From NCBI GenBank assembly GCA_009930355.1, contig RZYK01000033.1:1-13825 (forward strand): a DNA stretch of 13,825 nt, in the 5' to 3' direction. Each line of letters starts with the position of its first letter. The first letter of the stretch is position 1. Below the pieces are notes generated by a model. It saw only the letters and a list, made by a program, of their open reading frames with translations, was not told the origin of the DNA and ran no database searches. A program made the position numbers and the translations under genes. Of this stretch, positions 1-6,680 are shown piece after piece. Source of the DNA: Campylobacterota bacterium. Its GTDB lineage: Bacteria > Campylobacterota > Campylobacteria > Campylobacterales > Sulfurospirillaceae.

Positions 1-648
1 ATCAATAATAAATAAATTCTCATATTGATTCGTTGGTATATAAATTTCATTATTTTTTTGTATGACTAACTTTTGTATCAAATATCGATTCAAATCTTGA
101 GTTTTTTGAAAAATTTCTTCCGCTTCATTTTTTAAATACTGAACCACTTCTGATGCTGTATAGCCATTATTTTCTCTGTAAATAAATTCTATATTTTTTG
201 TAGTTATCTCATTTTGGTTCAAAAATAAATCTTTATTTGAAAGATATACTTTAATTTTTTTCCCATAAGCTAATCCTCTGAGAATATTTGCATAACTGCC
301 TTCACTTTGACCATCCCATATAGTAAAAAGAAATTCACTATCTATGGTCATTGCATTATCTTTAGCTTTTTGTCTGTTTCTTTCTTTTTTTATATCATGA
401 TTAACTTCAATATATTTTGTTCCAAAATTCTCATTTGCTTTATACCTTGGAAGTACATAAATAGAATAAACAGTAACATTAAAATAATTCAATGATGAAC
501 AATACTCTTGAACTAAAGTATCAATTCCAGAGGCATCACCCACGAGTATTTCAATATTTTTTTCTATAATTTTGTCAATGCTATTTTTAACTTCTTTAGG
601 AAGCCTTTTAATTGATATAGAACCACTAATAAAAACTTTATTTTTCAT
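1..648 (-). CDS. SLOG-superfamily (YspA/DprA-like Rossmann) protein, C-terminus cut by window edge
   Basis: The reading frame starts with ATG at 648 and stays open to base 1, giving 216 visible residues. I translated it by hand. The features match SLOG Rossmann-like nucleotide-binding proteins: an N-terminal strand with FISGS (residues 7-10), the glycine motif VGDASGID (37-43), a conserved Arg/Met region (RNRQKAKDNAM, 90-100), and the strand-turn TIWDGQSEGSY (109-119) followed by a helix and the strand KIKVYL. SLOG members bind or cleave nucleotides (LOG-type phosphoribohydrolases) or act as nucleotide-ligand sensors in conflict systems. Which activity applies here cannot be told. The region after about residue 140 is unassigned. 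The ATG overlaps the stop of the upstream PRTase gene (ATGA), so the two are translationally coupled. The DNA is markedly AT-rich compared with genes from 1469 on, which suggests horizontal acquisition. Family assignment is fairly sure; function is not. Confidence 0.72.
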   Translation of the reverse strand, partial: MKNKVFISGSISIKRLPKEVKNSIDKIIEKNIEILVGDASGIDTLVQEYCSSLNYFNVTVYSIYVLPRYKANENFGTKYIEVNHDIKKERNRQKAKDNAMTIDSEFLFTIWDGQSEGSYANILRGLAYGKKIKVYLSNKDLFLNQNEITTKNIEFIYRENNGYTASEVVQYLKNEAEEIFQKTQDLNRYLIQKLVIQKNNEIYIPTNQYENLFIID

Positions 649-1367
649 CTTTTAACATCTTTGACAGGGATGAAGAAAAAATTAATTCGCCCATTAAAAT
701 GATATAAAGCATACATCGTTTCACATAATGAAGCACATGTACCCATCACATCATCAATCAATATAAAATTGTCATCTGTGTTTAAATCACTTAAATCAAC
801 AATATATTTATTCAATGATTGACCTGATACAGTCGTCAAAGTCTTACTAGCTACTTGGCTATTTTTAGAGATGATTTTTTTAAGTGGTAGCGTGTTTATT
901 ATGGAAAGTTTATCAGCAATTTCATCTGGTAGCAAAGAACTTGAAGGGATAAATGTGATGTTTAAGTTATCGTAATTTTCTTTTAAATGATTAATATATC
1001 CATTGAAATGAGAAACTATTTCATGAATATATAATTCTCTTTTTTCATGTTGTATAGGAGGGTTTTTTAAGTATTTCATTTCATAGATCATTTTGCCAAA
1101 TCTTGTATTTGACGGATTTTCACGACCATTGTATTCAAATGTTAAAATATGAGTAAAAGGGTTTCCATTAAAATCTTGAAGTATCTCAAACTCTTTATAA
1201 AAATCAAGGACAATGCCTTTAGCAATGAGCATGTCTCTAAAAAAAATTTCGCATTGTAAATGATTGTTTTGTAATGTTAAGTCTTGGATATACTCAATGA
1301 TATGATTATTTATATTAACTGGGATTTTCTTTGCTCGAATTTTAATTTTAAAATCGTCAATGACCAT
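645..1367 (-). CDS. ComF-like phosphoribosyltransferase-domain protein, partner of the SLOG gene
   Basis: A 240-aa protein whose C-terminal half is a type I phosphoribosyltransferase fold. The PRPP-binding loop is ILIDDVMGT at residues 202-210, with the adjacent acidic pair D205/D206 and a following small-residue turn (CAS, 211-213). A preceding strand ends in FIPSSS (139-144), and the stretch GKMIYEMKY (91-99) resembles the conserved early block of ComF proteins. Residues 1-75 are not recognised. The usual loop is DDxxTTG; here it is DDVMGTC, so catalysis is not certain. A good Shine-Dalgarno (AAGGAAA) lies 5 bases before ATG at 1367. It sits 101 bp downstream of the exonuclease gene and overlaps the SLOG gene by 4 bp. 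It need not be competence-related: PRTase plus SLOG is a pairing expected in nucleotide-centred signalling or defence. The composition is AT-rich. Confidence 0.7.
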   Translation of the reverse strand: MVIDDFKIKIRAKKIPVNINNHIIEYIQDLTLQNNHLQCEIFFRDMLIAKGIVLDFYKEFEILQDFNGNPFTHILTFEYNGRENPSNTRFGKMIYEMKYLKNPPIQHEKRELYIHEIVSHFNGYINHLKENYDNLNITFIPSSSLLPDEIADKLSIINTLPLKKIISKNSQVASKTLTTVSGQSLNKYIVDLSDLNTDDNFILIDDVMGTCASLCETMYALYHFNGRINFFFIPVKDVKR

Positions 1368-1468
1368 AATATTTTCCTTGATTTGAAAGGCACAACTCTT
1401 TGTTACTTAATTTTTCAATTTTAGTCATTATTGCCTTAAAAAAGAAAATTATTCAACTCTACGACTCC

Positions 1469-2080
1469 CTACACCTTCTCCACATTCTGCAACTTCACAT
1501 ACATCATTGCACTCATCATTGCGTCGTTTAAAGCGTCGTGTTTTCCAAAAATGGGTAAGCCCAACTCTTTCATCATCACATCAAAGCGCAGGTCGATGAC
1601 GCCATCGGGGATACGTTTGATTTTTTTGTCGTGGTAGAGTCCTGAGAGTTCGATTTGGGGATTGGGTAGGTGGATGTTCAGCCACGGTTTAAGGTATTTG
1701 TTAATCATCGCAACGTCAAATTCGAGGTAATAGCCCACCAAAGGGCGTGCCCCTATAAAGTCTAAAAACTGTGTGATGGCTTCACGAGGTTCAAGGGCAT
1801 TTTGCAGGTCGATATTGCGAATTTGATGAATCTTAATGCTACACTCCCCGACTTCGCACTGAGGCTTGAGAAAAAGCTCAAATTTCTCGGACATTAAGAT
1901 GATATTGCCTCTGACTTTCACCGCCCCGATGGAGAGAATCTCATCTTTTTTAGGATTGAGTCCTGTGGTCTCCGTGTCAAAAACGACAACCTCATCGTCT
2001 GGTGCTTCATCAAATAAAAAGCGAAAGCGCTCATCGTTTAGTTTTTGGGCGTTGCGTTTAGCAAAAAAGGAAGCAAACAT
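1469..2080 (-). CDS. DEDDh-family 3'-5' exonuclease (DnaQ/epsilon-like)
   Basis: A 203-aa protein with all three exonuclease motifs: Exo I VVVFDTETTGL with D35 and E37, Exo II VGYYLEFDVAM with D122, and Exo III-epsilon HDALNDA with H181 and D186. These are the two-metal-ion residues of the DnaQ superfamily, so hydrolysis of single-stranded DNA or RNA from the 3' end is expected. It lacks the C-terminal polymerase-binding part of a full DNA polymerase III epsilon subunit and is probably a stand-alone nuclease. Its ATG shares one base with the stop of the upstream CBS/DUF294 gene (TAATG), so the two form a coupled operon. I recall this pairing from other proteobacteria, where the genes often accompany acetate or solute transport genes; no such transporter is seen here. 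Substrate and role are unknown. Confidence 0.88.
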   Translation of the reverse strand: MFASFFAKRNAQKLNDERFRFLFDEAPDDEVVVFDTETTGLNPKKDEILSIGAVKVRGNIILMSEKFELFLKPQCEVGECSIKIHQIRNIDLQNALEPREAITQFLDFIGARPLVGYYLEFDVAMINKYLKPWLNIHLPNPQIELSGLYHDKKIKRIPDGVIDLRFDVMMKELGLPIFGKHDALNDAMMSAMMYVKLQNVEKV

Positions 2081-3891
2081 TAGCTGACCATCGAGAGTTT
2101 AAAGTGGTGGGTGAGAAACTTTTTAAATTTATTGACAATTTTAAAGCTGTCTTTTAAAAGCTCCAACTCCAATTCATTGAGCGCTTCAAGATTGATATGA
2201 TTGCTAAAATGTGTCGTTGTACCTTTTTGCAAATGCGCTTTTAAACGAAGGTTTAAGAAGGTATCGAGTGCTTCGATGAGTGCACCTGAGAAGTCACTCT
2301 CTAAAACACCTTTTTGTGCAAGCTTTTTAATGCGCCCAACGGTGTCATTGACCTCTATTTTTTGCTCTAGGGCTAAACTTCGGATGCCATGTACGATGGG
2401 GAAAATACCCCCTTTTTTTACGTCAATTTTATTTTCATTGGCAATGAAATTGGCAAAAAACCCAATAGGCGTTTCAAATGCTAAAACAGGCATCGCAAAG
2501 TGTGCCATAAAAGTCGTTTGTGCCTCAATGCGTCTGAAAACTTCCTTTTTTAAGCCTGTAAGCAAAGCACTATTTCCAGCTACGGCGTGCGCATCAACAA
2601 AAATGGCTAAATGCATCACATCTTCCATGGTGGGAGTATCAAACCAGCGCTCTATCTCTTTATGGTAAGCGCTTTTGTGCTTGCACCAATAGGCGTTTGA
2701 GACCATAATATTTCCCTCACACGGTGGAAACCCAAAATCAATAAGCGTTTGAGTAAGGCGTTGCATATAGGGCACATAAACGTGCTCATCCATCGCATCA
2801 TCAATAATCAGTGCGTTGTCCTGATCGGTTTTTAAGAGCTGCTCTTTACGCCCTTCACTGCCCATCACTACCAAACATGCATTAGAAGCCAAATCTTCAG
2901 GAACTATCATAGTGTAGAGTTTTTCATACACTTTGGCATTGAGCTCAGAGATAAGCTTTGCGATATAATCAACCTTTGTCCCTTTTACATGTAACTTCTT
3001 AATGATATGTATAAAATCCTCACTTGCCTCTTTGAGCTCCTCAATGCTCCCTGCTTTTTTAATTTTGACCGCCACCAAATAGGAGTGATTGGCGAAGTAA
3101 CTCAGCAAATCCAGTTGCTCTAAAATACCGATAATTTTTCCCTCATCCATCACAACAAGACGTTTTATGGCATGTTTTGTAAAACTCAACAAGGCATTAA
3201 AAAGATACTCATCCGCTTCAATACACAGCAAAGGAGAAAGCGCGATGGTACCAATGCAACCGTGCTTATCGTAGTCATTAAACAAAACATGTTTACGAAT
3301 AACGCTATCGGTCACGATGCCATAGCCTTCCTCTAAGCGTACCACAATGCAACTGCTCCTTTTTACCTCCATTTCACGAAGCGCTTCCATAATGGAACAC
3401 TCCTTTTCCACAATGGTAGGCGTGTGAATATAGCAATCTCTCACATGTGCCATCATAAAACCTGAAAGCTCCGTGGTGTACTCTTTTTGCTTAATAGACT
3501 GAATTTTATTGGCAAGGTCTTGAATAAAATAGGTTTTAAATGCAGGGTTAGAATCGAGCAAGGCAAGAAAGCTCTGTTTGTCCAATTCGTAACAAATAAG
3601 TTCTTCAAGCACCTTAAAAAGGGTCTGTGTTTTACCATAAATAAGAGCGTCCGCATCAAAACAATTGGACTTACTGTAGACCTTTAAAAGCTCATCTTCG
3701 CTAAATTCACCCACTTCCCCCTTAATAATCATAAATAAAAATGCGGAGGGTTTTGAGGGAGAAAACAAGATTTCATCTTTTTTATAATACGCAATATTCA
3801 TAGCACTCATGGCTTTGTTTAGCTCTGCTTTACTTAAAAGCTCAAACGGATGAATGGAGCGTAAAAACGCTTCTAAATCGTGCATACTCAT
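2080..3891 (-). CDS. cNMP-binding-like / CBS-pair / DUF294 nucleotidyltransferase signalling protein
   Basis: A 603-aa cytoplasmic multidomain protein. Residues 10-135 resemble a cyclic-nucleotide-binding beta barrel. Residues 150-270 are a pair of CBS motifs (strands around CIVVRLEEGYGIVT and RLVVMDEGKIIGIL), which usually bind adenine nucleotides. Residues 325-440 are a DUF294/GlnD-like nucleotidyltransferase with MGSEGRKEQ (343-351) and TDQDN (355-359), whose acidic residues would bind metal. The rest matches the DUF294 C-terminal helical domain. The family is thought to transfer a nucleotide to a protein in response to a ligand, but the target is unknown. The phosphate-binding cassette of the first domain is degenerate: the usual Arg-Thr/Ser-Ala is replaced by KTQT near 87-90, so cAMP binding is doubtful. 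Start at 3891 is chosen from AAAAAGG upstream; an alternative ATG lies two codons later. A TTTACATGTAAA palindrome lies 11 nt before the start. The stop overlaps the exonuclease start. Confidence 0.87.
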   Translation of the reverse strand: MSMHDLEAFLRSIHPFELLSKAELNKAMSAMNIAYYKKDEILFSPSKPSAFLFMIIKGEVGEFSEDELLKVYSKSNCFDADALIYGKTQTLFKVLEELICYELDKQSFLALLDSNPAFKTYFIQDLANKIQSIKQKEYTTELSGFMMAHVRDCYIHTPTIVEKECSIMEALREMEVKRSSCIVVRLEEGYGIVTDSVIRKHVLFNDYDKHGCIGTIALSPLLCIEADEYLFNALLSFTKHAIKRLVVMDEGKIIGILEQLDLLSYFANHSYLVAVKIKKAGSIEELKEASEDFIHIIKKLHVKGTKVDYIAKLISELNAKVYEKLYTMIVPEDLASNACLVVMGSEGRKEQLLKTDQDNALIIDDAMDEHVYVPYMQRLTQTLIDFGFPPCEGNIMVSNAYWCKHKSAYHKEIERWFDTPTMEDVMHLAIFVDAHAVAGNSALLTGLKKEVFRRIEAQTTFMAHFAMPVLAFETPIGFFANFIANENKIDVKKGGIFPIVHGIRSLALEQKIEVNDTVGRIKKLAQKGVLESDFSGALIEALDTFLNLRLKAHLQKGTTTHFSNHINLEALNELELELLKDSFKIVNKFKKFLTHHFKLSMVS

Positions 3892-3902
3892 ACCAAAACC
3901 TT

Positions 3903-3914
3903 TTTACATGTAAA
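3903..3914. repeat. TTTACATGTAAA palindrome, copy 1
   Basis: A perfect 12-bp palindrome ending 11 nt before the ATG of the DUF294 gene (minus strand), whose Shine-Dalgarno AAAAAGG begins directly at its right arm. It lies inside a 16-base direct repeat, TTTTACATGTAAAGAT, that recurs exactly at 3950-3965. A dimeric DNA-binding protein site is the simplest reading. Confidence 0.75.
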
Positions 3915-3950
3915 GATGATTTATTTTACTCTGCGAAGGGGGGAAATGGT

Positions 3951-3962
3951 TTTACATGTAAA
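3951..3962. repeat. TTTACATGTAAA palindrome, copy 2
   Basis: Second exact copy, 48 bp from copy 1, in the divergent region between the DUF294 gene and the 83-aa gene. It lies 31 bp upstream of the proposed -10 box at 3994 of the rightward gene, where it could affect both directions. Confidence 0.75.
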
Positions 3963-3993
3963 GATTTTTTAGATGCTTCTTAGGCAAATGTGG

Positions 3994-3999
3994 CATAAT
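3994..3999 (+). promoter_or_regulatory. Putative -10 box (CATAAT) for the 83-aa gene
   Basis: GGCATAATT resembles the sigma-70 -10 element that is often the only clear promoter signal in Campylobacterota. Transcription would start near 4005. That rules out the in-frame TTG at 3999 as the translation start and favours the TTG at 4023. Confidence 0.5.
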
Positions 4000-4022
4000 T
4001 GCACACAAAAAAAGGAATTCTT

Positions 4023-4274
4023 TTGCACCCAACCCTTGAAACATTTTTAGCCAACATTACCGCACTTCACCAGTTAGAACCCAAAAATCTGCCCAATGAC
4101 GTACTTGAAGTGATGGTACACATGAGCCCTGAGGAACTTTATAAAACCTGTACACAACTCTCTGTTTTACTGCATAATATTCCTAGTCAAACAGCGCCTA
4201 TTACGCTGAGTGAAAGCGAAATTGCTTCATTGGCGGAGGCTTACCTCAAAGGTCTTTTAAAACGTTTTCGCTGA
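4023..4274 (+). CDS. Conserved-looking small protein of unknown function (83 aa)
   Basis: I do not recognise this protein. It is small, soluble and predicted mostly helical, with no signal peptide or membrane segment. Notable stretches are the N-terminal HPTLETFLANITALHQLEP and the acidic helix SESEIASLAEAYLKGLLKRF at the C-terminus. The frame extends upstream to a TTG at 3999, but that codon lies inside the likely -10 box. The TTG at 4023 has a good Shine-Dalgarno (AAGGA, 6 bases upstream), so it is preferred. The gene ends inside the convergent SGNH esterase gene (18-bp tail-to-tail overlap). It faces away from the DUF294 gene across a region with two TTTACATGTAAA palindromes. A clear promoter, ribosome site and sensible amino-acid composition support a real gene. 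Confidence 0.62.
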   Translation: MHPTLETFLANITALHQLEPKNLPNDVLEVMVHMSPEELYKTCTQLSVLLHNIPSQTAPITLSESEIASLAEAYLKGLLKRFR

Positions 4275-4907
4275 GGGGTGATAATGTTCGCTTAAGATAA
4301 TGGCAATATTTTTCGCCATCAAAGCATACCCTTGTGCATTGGGATGAACTCTATCCGCTTTTAGAGTATTTTCCTGATTGAAAATTTCTTTGAGACTTTC
4401 ATCCTCTATCTCAATGTTATGCTCTTTTGCCACTTCATAATAAAGAGGTGAGATACTAAAGGAGAGCGTTCCCATGGTTGGCACGCCTACCAAAAGCACA
4501 TACACCCCTTTTTCACGAGCCAGAGAGACCATTTTAGAGAGATTTTCTTTGGTCTGAGCACCATCTATCTTTCTCAAAATATCATTACCACCATGACAAA
4601 GAATCAAAATATCGGGTTTGTGCTCTTGCAAAAGTTTAGGTAAACGCTCCAACCCTTGCGCACTCATTTCTCCCGCAATACCTGCATTAATAACAGAAGT
4701 ATGCACCAATTCACTTAAAATGGAAGGATAGCTTTGAGAAGGCGTTGCGCCTGTTCCCAGCGTTAAACTATCACCAAAGGCTAACACTTTCGTATCTAAG
4801 GGTAAAATCAGACTGTGATTATCCACCTCTTTAGTGCTCGTAAAATAATGAAAAACACCCATTAAGAGCATTAAAAAAACCAAATTGCGTAGTGTAAAAA
4901 TTCCCAT
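4257..4907 (-). CDS. SGNH/GDSL esterase (TesA-like lysophospholipase/arylesterase)
   Basis: A 216-aa protein with the SGNH hydrolase blocks in order: block I AFGDSLTLG with nucleophile S47, block II NAGIAGE (74-80, G79), block III GGND (106-109, N108) and block V DRVHPN with D185 and H188. An N-terminal hydrophobic stretch (about residues 7-23, FLMLLMGVF) would act as a signal peptide or membrane anchor and place the catalytic domain in the periplasm. Members hydrolyse acyl esters, thioesters or lysophospholipids; the natural substrate cannot be told. Length fits the TesA family. The start has a strong Shine-Dalgarno (AGGAGAG). It is divergent from the DMT transporter across 74 bp and overlaps the 83-aa gene tail to tail by 18 bp. 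Confidence 0.88.
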   Translation of the reverse strand: MGIFTLRNLVFLMLLMGVFHYFTSTKEVDNHSLILPLDTKVLAFGDSLTLGTGATPSQSYPSILSELVHTSVINAGIAGEMSAQGLERLPKLLQEHKPDILILCHGGNDILRKIDGAQTKENLSKMVSLAREKGVYVLLVGVPTMGTLSFSISPLYYEVAKEHNIEIEDESLKEIFNQENTLKADRVHPNAQGYALMAKNIAIILSEHYHPSAKTF

Positions 4908-4948
4908 CTACTCTCCTTTTTAGGCATCTTTTTTTAGTAAAGTATGGA

Positions 4949-4954
4949 TACAAT
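4949..4954 (+). promoter_or_regulatory. Putative -10 box (TACAAT) for the DMT transporter
   Basis: GGATACAAT directly precedes an ATG at 4955. If this is the -10 element, the transcript begins after 4955, and translation must start at the downstream ATG at 4982. No good -35 is visible. Confidence 0.5.
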
Positions 4955-4981
4955 ATGCCACATTTTACCCAAAGAAGTTTC

Positions 4982-5887
4982 ATGAATCAACCAAAAACCG
5001 ACCCTATTGGTATTTTATTTTTACTTATTGCCATGCTCACGTGGGCAAGTTCGTTTATTGCCCTCAAATCCGCCATTGGACCACTAGGACCTATGAGCGT
5101 TGTGTTTGGGCGTATGGTGATTGCTAGTTTATGCTTTGTCTATTTTATTAAGCAATTTCGTGCGCTCTCTTTTACACGTGATGACATCAAATACATCCTT
5201 TTACTCACCTTGTTTGAGCCTTGTTTTTATTTTATTTTTGAAGCCAAAGCACTGCAACTCACCACTGCCTCTCAAGCAGGAATGATTACCTCAATGATGC
5301 CTCTTATGACAGCAATTGCGGCTAGTTTTGTCCTTAAAGAGTACCTAAGCAAACGTATTGTCATCGGCTCTATTTTAGCCGTTGCAGGAGCGATTTGGCT
5401 TAGCCTTGGTGCCCAAAGCAGTGAAAATGCTTCCAATCCTCTTTTGGGCAATTTCCTAGAGTTCTGCGCTATGATTTGCGGGACATGGTACGCTATTGCT
5501 GTGCGCTATTTAAGCCAAAAGTTTTCAGCGCTCTTCTTAACAGCCATTCAAGCGTTTGTAGGAACGATTTTCTTTTTTCCTCTTGCTGTGTGGGAATATT
5601 TTACACTGCCGATGCAGTTGAGTCTTGAGGTGTTTGGGTGGCTTTGTTATTTGGGCATTGTCGTCACGCTTGGAGGCTATGGCATGTTTAATTTAGCACT
5701 GAGTCGCATTGAAGCCTCCAAAGCTTCAGTCTTTGTCAATCTCATCCCTGTCTTTACTGTTTTACTTGCCTATCTCTTTTTAAACGAGCGTTTAAGTCAG
5801 ACGGAGATGTTGGCAAGTTTTGTGATTTTTGGAGGAATCATCATCTCTCAACTCCCCAATCTAAACAAGAAAAAGGAGTCCATGTAA
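4982..5887 (+). CDS. EamA/DMT-superfamily transporter
   Basis: A 301-aa very hydrophobic protein with about ten membrane segments arranged as two EamA repeats. The first begins GILFLLIAMLTWASSFIALK and the second begins near NFLEFCAMICGTWYAIAVRY; each ends in a helix after a conserved acidic turn (LKEYLSKR and LNERLSQTE). The family exports or exchanges small metabolites in the inner membrane; the substrate is not predictable. The frame opens at ATG 4955, but that codon abuts the likely -10 box. ATG 4982, preceded by AAAGAAG, gives the usual family length and is chosen. The last sense codon and stop form the left arm of a perfect 28-bp palindrome. The neighbouring gene on the other strand is another small-molecule exporter (LysE). 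Confidence 0.9.
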   Translation: MNQPKTDPIGILFLLIAMLTWASSFIALKSAIGPLGPMSVVFGRMVIASLCFVYFIKQFRALSFTRDDIKYILLLTLFEPCFYFIFEAKALQLTTASQAGMITSMMPLMTAIAASFVLKEYLSKRIVIGSILAVAGAIWLSLGAQSSENASNPLLGNFLEFCAMICGTWYAIAVRYLSQKFSALFLTAIQAFVGTIFFFPLAVWEYFTLPMQLSLEVFGWLCYLGIVVTLGGYGMFNLALSRIEASKASVFVNLIPVFTVLLAYLFLNERLSQTEMLASFVIFGGIIISQLPNLNKKKESM

Positions 5888-5909
5888 TCTTTACATGTAA
5901 AGATTACAT
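5882..5909. repeat. Perfect 28-bp palindrome with TTTACATGTAAA core, copy 3
   Basis: Both 14-base arms are fully complementary; the core TTTACATGTAAA is at 5890-5901, extended outward on each side by ATGTAATC and its complement. It covers the final ATG codon and TAA stop of the DMT gene and lies between two convergent transcription units. Position suggests a bidirectional terminator, but neither side has a T-run and there is no loop, so a protein-binding site is equally possible. Confidence 0.8.
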
Positions 5910-5913
5910 CCCT

Positions 5914-6003
5914 CTACGCTAAAAGCATTTGCAGAAAAAATTCTATGAGTAAAACTCCACAAAAGAGCGCTAAAATCACAGCGAAAAGGGTACTTTTTTT
6001 CAT
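5914..6003 (-). CDS. 29-aa single-pass membrane miniprotein coupled to the LysE exporter
   Basis: ATG at 6003 overlaps the TGA of the LysE gene as ATGA, and the frame ends with TAG at 5914. The peptide begins MKKSTLFAVILALF and is almost wholly hydrophobic after two lysines, ending in MLLA: a typical single transmembrane helix with a positive N-terminus. I see no strong Shine-Dalgarno, but the stop-start overlap would allow re-initiation. It is short enough that chance must be considered. However, coupling plus a clean membrane helix beside a membrane transporter is the usual pattern of small transporter accessory proteins. Function unknown. Confidence 0.45.
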   Translation of the reverse strand: MKKSTLFAVILALFCGVLLIEFFLQMLLA

Positions 6004-6626
6004 CGTGACACCAATGCCAATTTAAGGGCTAAACCTGCAAAAACCGTCCCTGCAATGCGATTGAGAATTTTTTCACCATTTTGTGTACGCATAAACCACG
6101 CCCCAATACGCCCTGCAAGTAATGAAACCCCCACAAATACCATAAAGGCACAGAGCATAAACAGTGCCCCTAAGCTAAAAATCTGCAACGTCACATTGCC
6201 TAGTGCAGGATTGGTAAATTGGGGAAGAAAGGCTAAAAAGAAGATAGAAACTTTGGGATTAGCGATGTTCATCAAGATACCTCGTTTATAGAGTGTACTA
6301 AGGCTAAGCGCAGGTTGAGTGGTGTTTAACTTGCTCTTCGTTGCATCCTTAAATGCCATAAACGCTAAGTAAAGCAGATACCCAGCTCCCACAAATTTTA
6401 ACAAACTAAACGCTAAAGCAGAGGTTTGAAAAATCACCGCAACGCCTAGTGCTACAGCGGTTGTATGAAAAATAAGCCCACTGCAAAGCCCTAGTGCTAT
6501 GACAATGCCTGAACGGCTTCCTCTCACCATCGCTTGGGTTAACACAAAGAGAATATCAGGACCAGGACTTAATGCTAACAGAGTCGATGCGCCTATAAAC
6601 ATAAGGATGGTGTGAAGTTCTAACAT
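6000..6626 (-). CDS. LysE/RhtB-family amino-acid exporter
   Basis: A 208-aa inner-membrane protein with about six hydrophobic segments. The family signature LALSPGPDILFVLTQ lies at residues 17-31. The motif GAGYLLYLAFMAFKD (about 80-94) and the central NIANPKVSIFFLAFLPQF (119-137) are typical of LysE/RhtB/RhtC exporters of amino acids or homoserine lactones. Length is normal for the family. The start is supported by AAAAGGA 7 bases upstream, which is fused to the right arm of a TTTACATGTAAA palindrome. The stop overlaps the start of a 29-residue membrane ORF. It converges on the DMT transporter. Substrate is not predictable. Confidence 0.92.
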   Translation of the reverse strand: MLELHTILMFIGASTLLALSPGPDILFVLTQAMVRGSRSGIVIALGLCSGLIFHTTAVALGVAVIFQTSALAFSLLKFVGAGYLLYLAFMAFKDATKSKLNTTQPALSLSTLYKRGILMNIANPKVSIFFLAFLPQFTNPALGNVTLQIFSLGALFMLCAFMVFVGVSLLAGRIGAWFMRTQNGEKILNRIAGTVFAGLALKLALVSR

Positions 6627-6637
6627 TTCAAATTCCT

Positions 6638-6649
6638 TTTACATGTAAA
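6638..6649. repeat. TTTACATGTAAA palindrome, copy 4
   Basis: An exact copy ending 11 nt before the LysE-family ATG on the minus strand. Its right arm runs straight into the Shine-Dalgarno (TGTAAAAGGA). A protein bound here would block the ribosome-site DNA or the transcript start. The distance to the start equals that at the DUF294 gene. Confidence 0.75.
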
Positions 6650-6680
6650 CATGCAAAAGTGTAACGCAAAACGGCTTAGA

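Noticed and set aside
307..495. A 62-codon plus-strand frame near the left edge
   Set aside because: It is antisense to the SLOG gene, very Phe/Ile-rich as expected from reading AT-rich DNA backwards, and has no ribosome site.
2201..2668. A 155-codon open frame on the plus strand inside the DUF294 gene
   Set aside because: It is antisense to a well-supported coding region and shows a Cys/Lys/Ser-rich composition with no domain, typical of a shadow frame.
2984..2995. TTTACATGTAAC, a near-copy of the palindrome
   Set aside because: It lies within the DUF294 coding sequence and misses the last base, so it is not counted as an intergenic element, though the 10-bp core is intact.
3999..4022. Longer N-terminus for the 83-aa protein starting at TTG 3999
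   Set aside because: That codon overlaps the probable -10 box and lacks a ribosome site; TTG 4023 has AAGGA at good spacing.
4955..4981. Longer N-terminus for the DMT transporter from ATG 4955
   Set aside because: It directly abuts the likely -10 element, so it would not be transcribed with a ribosome site.
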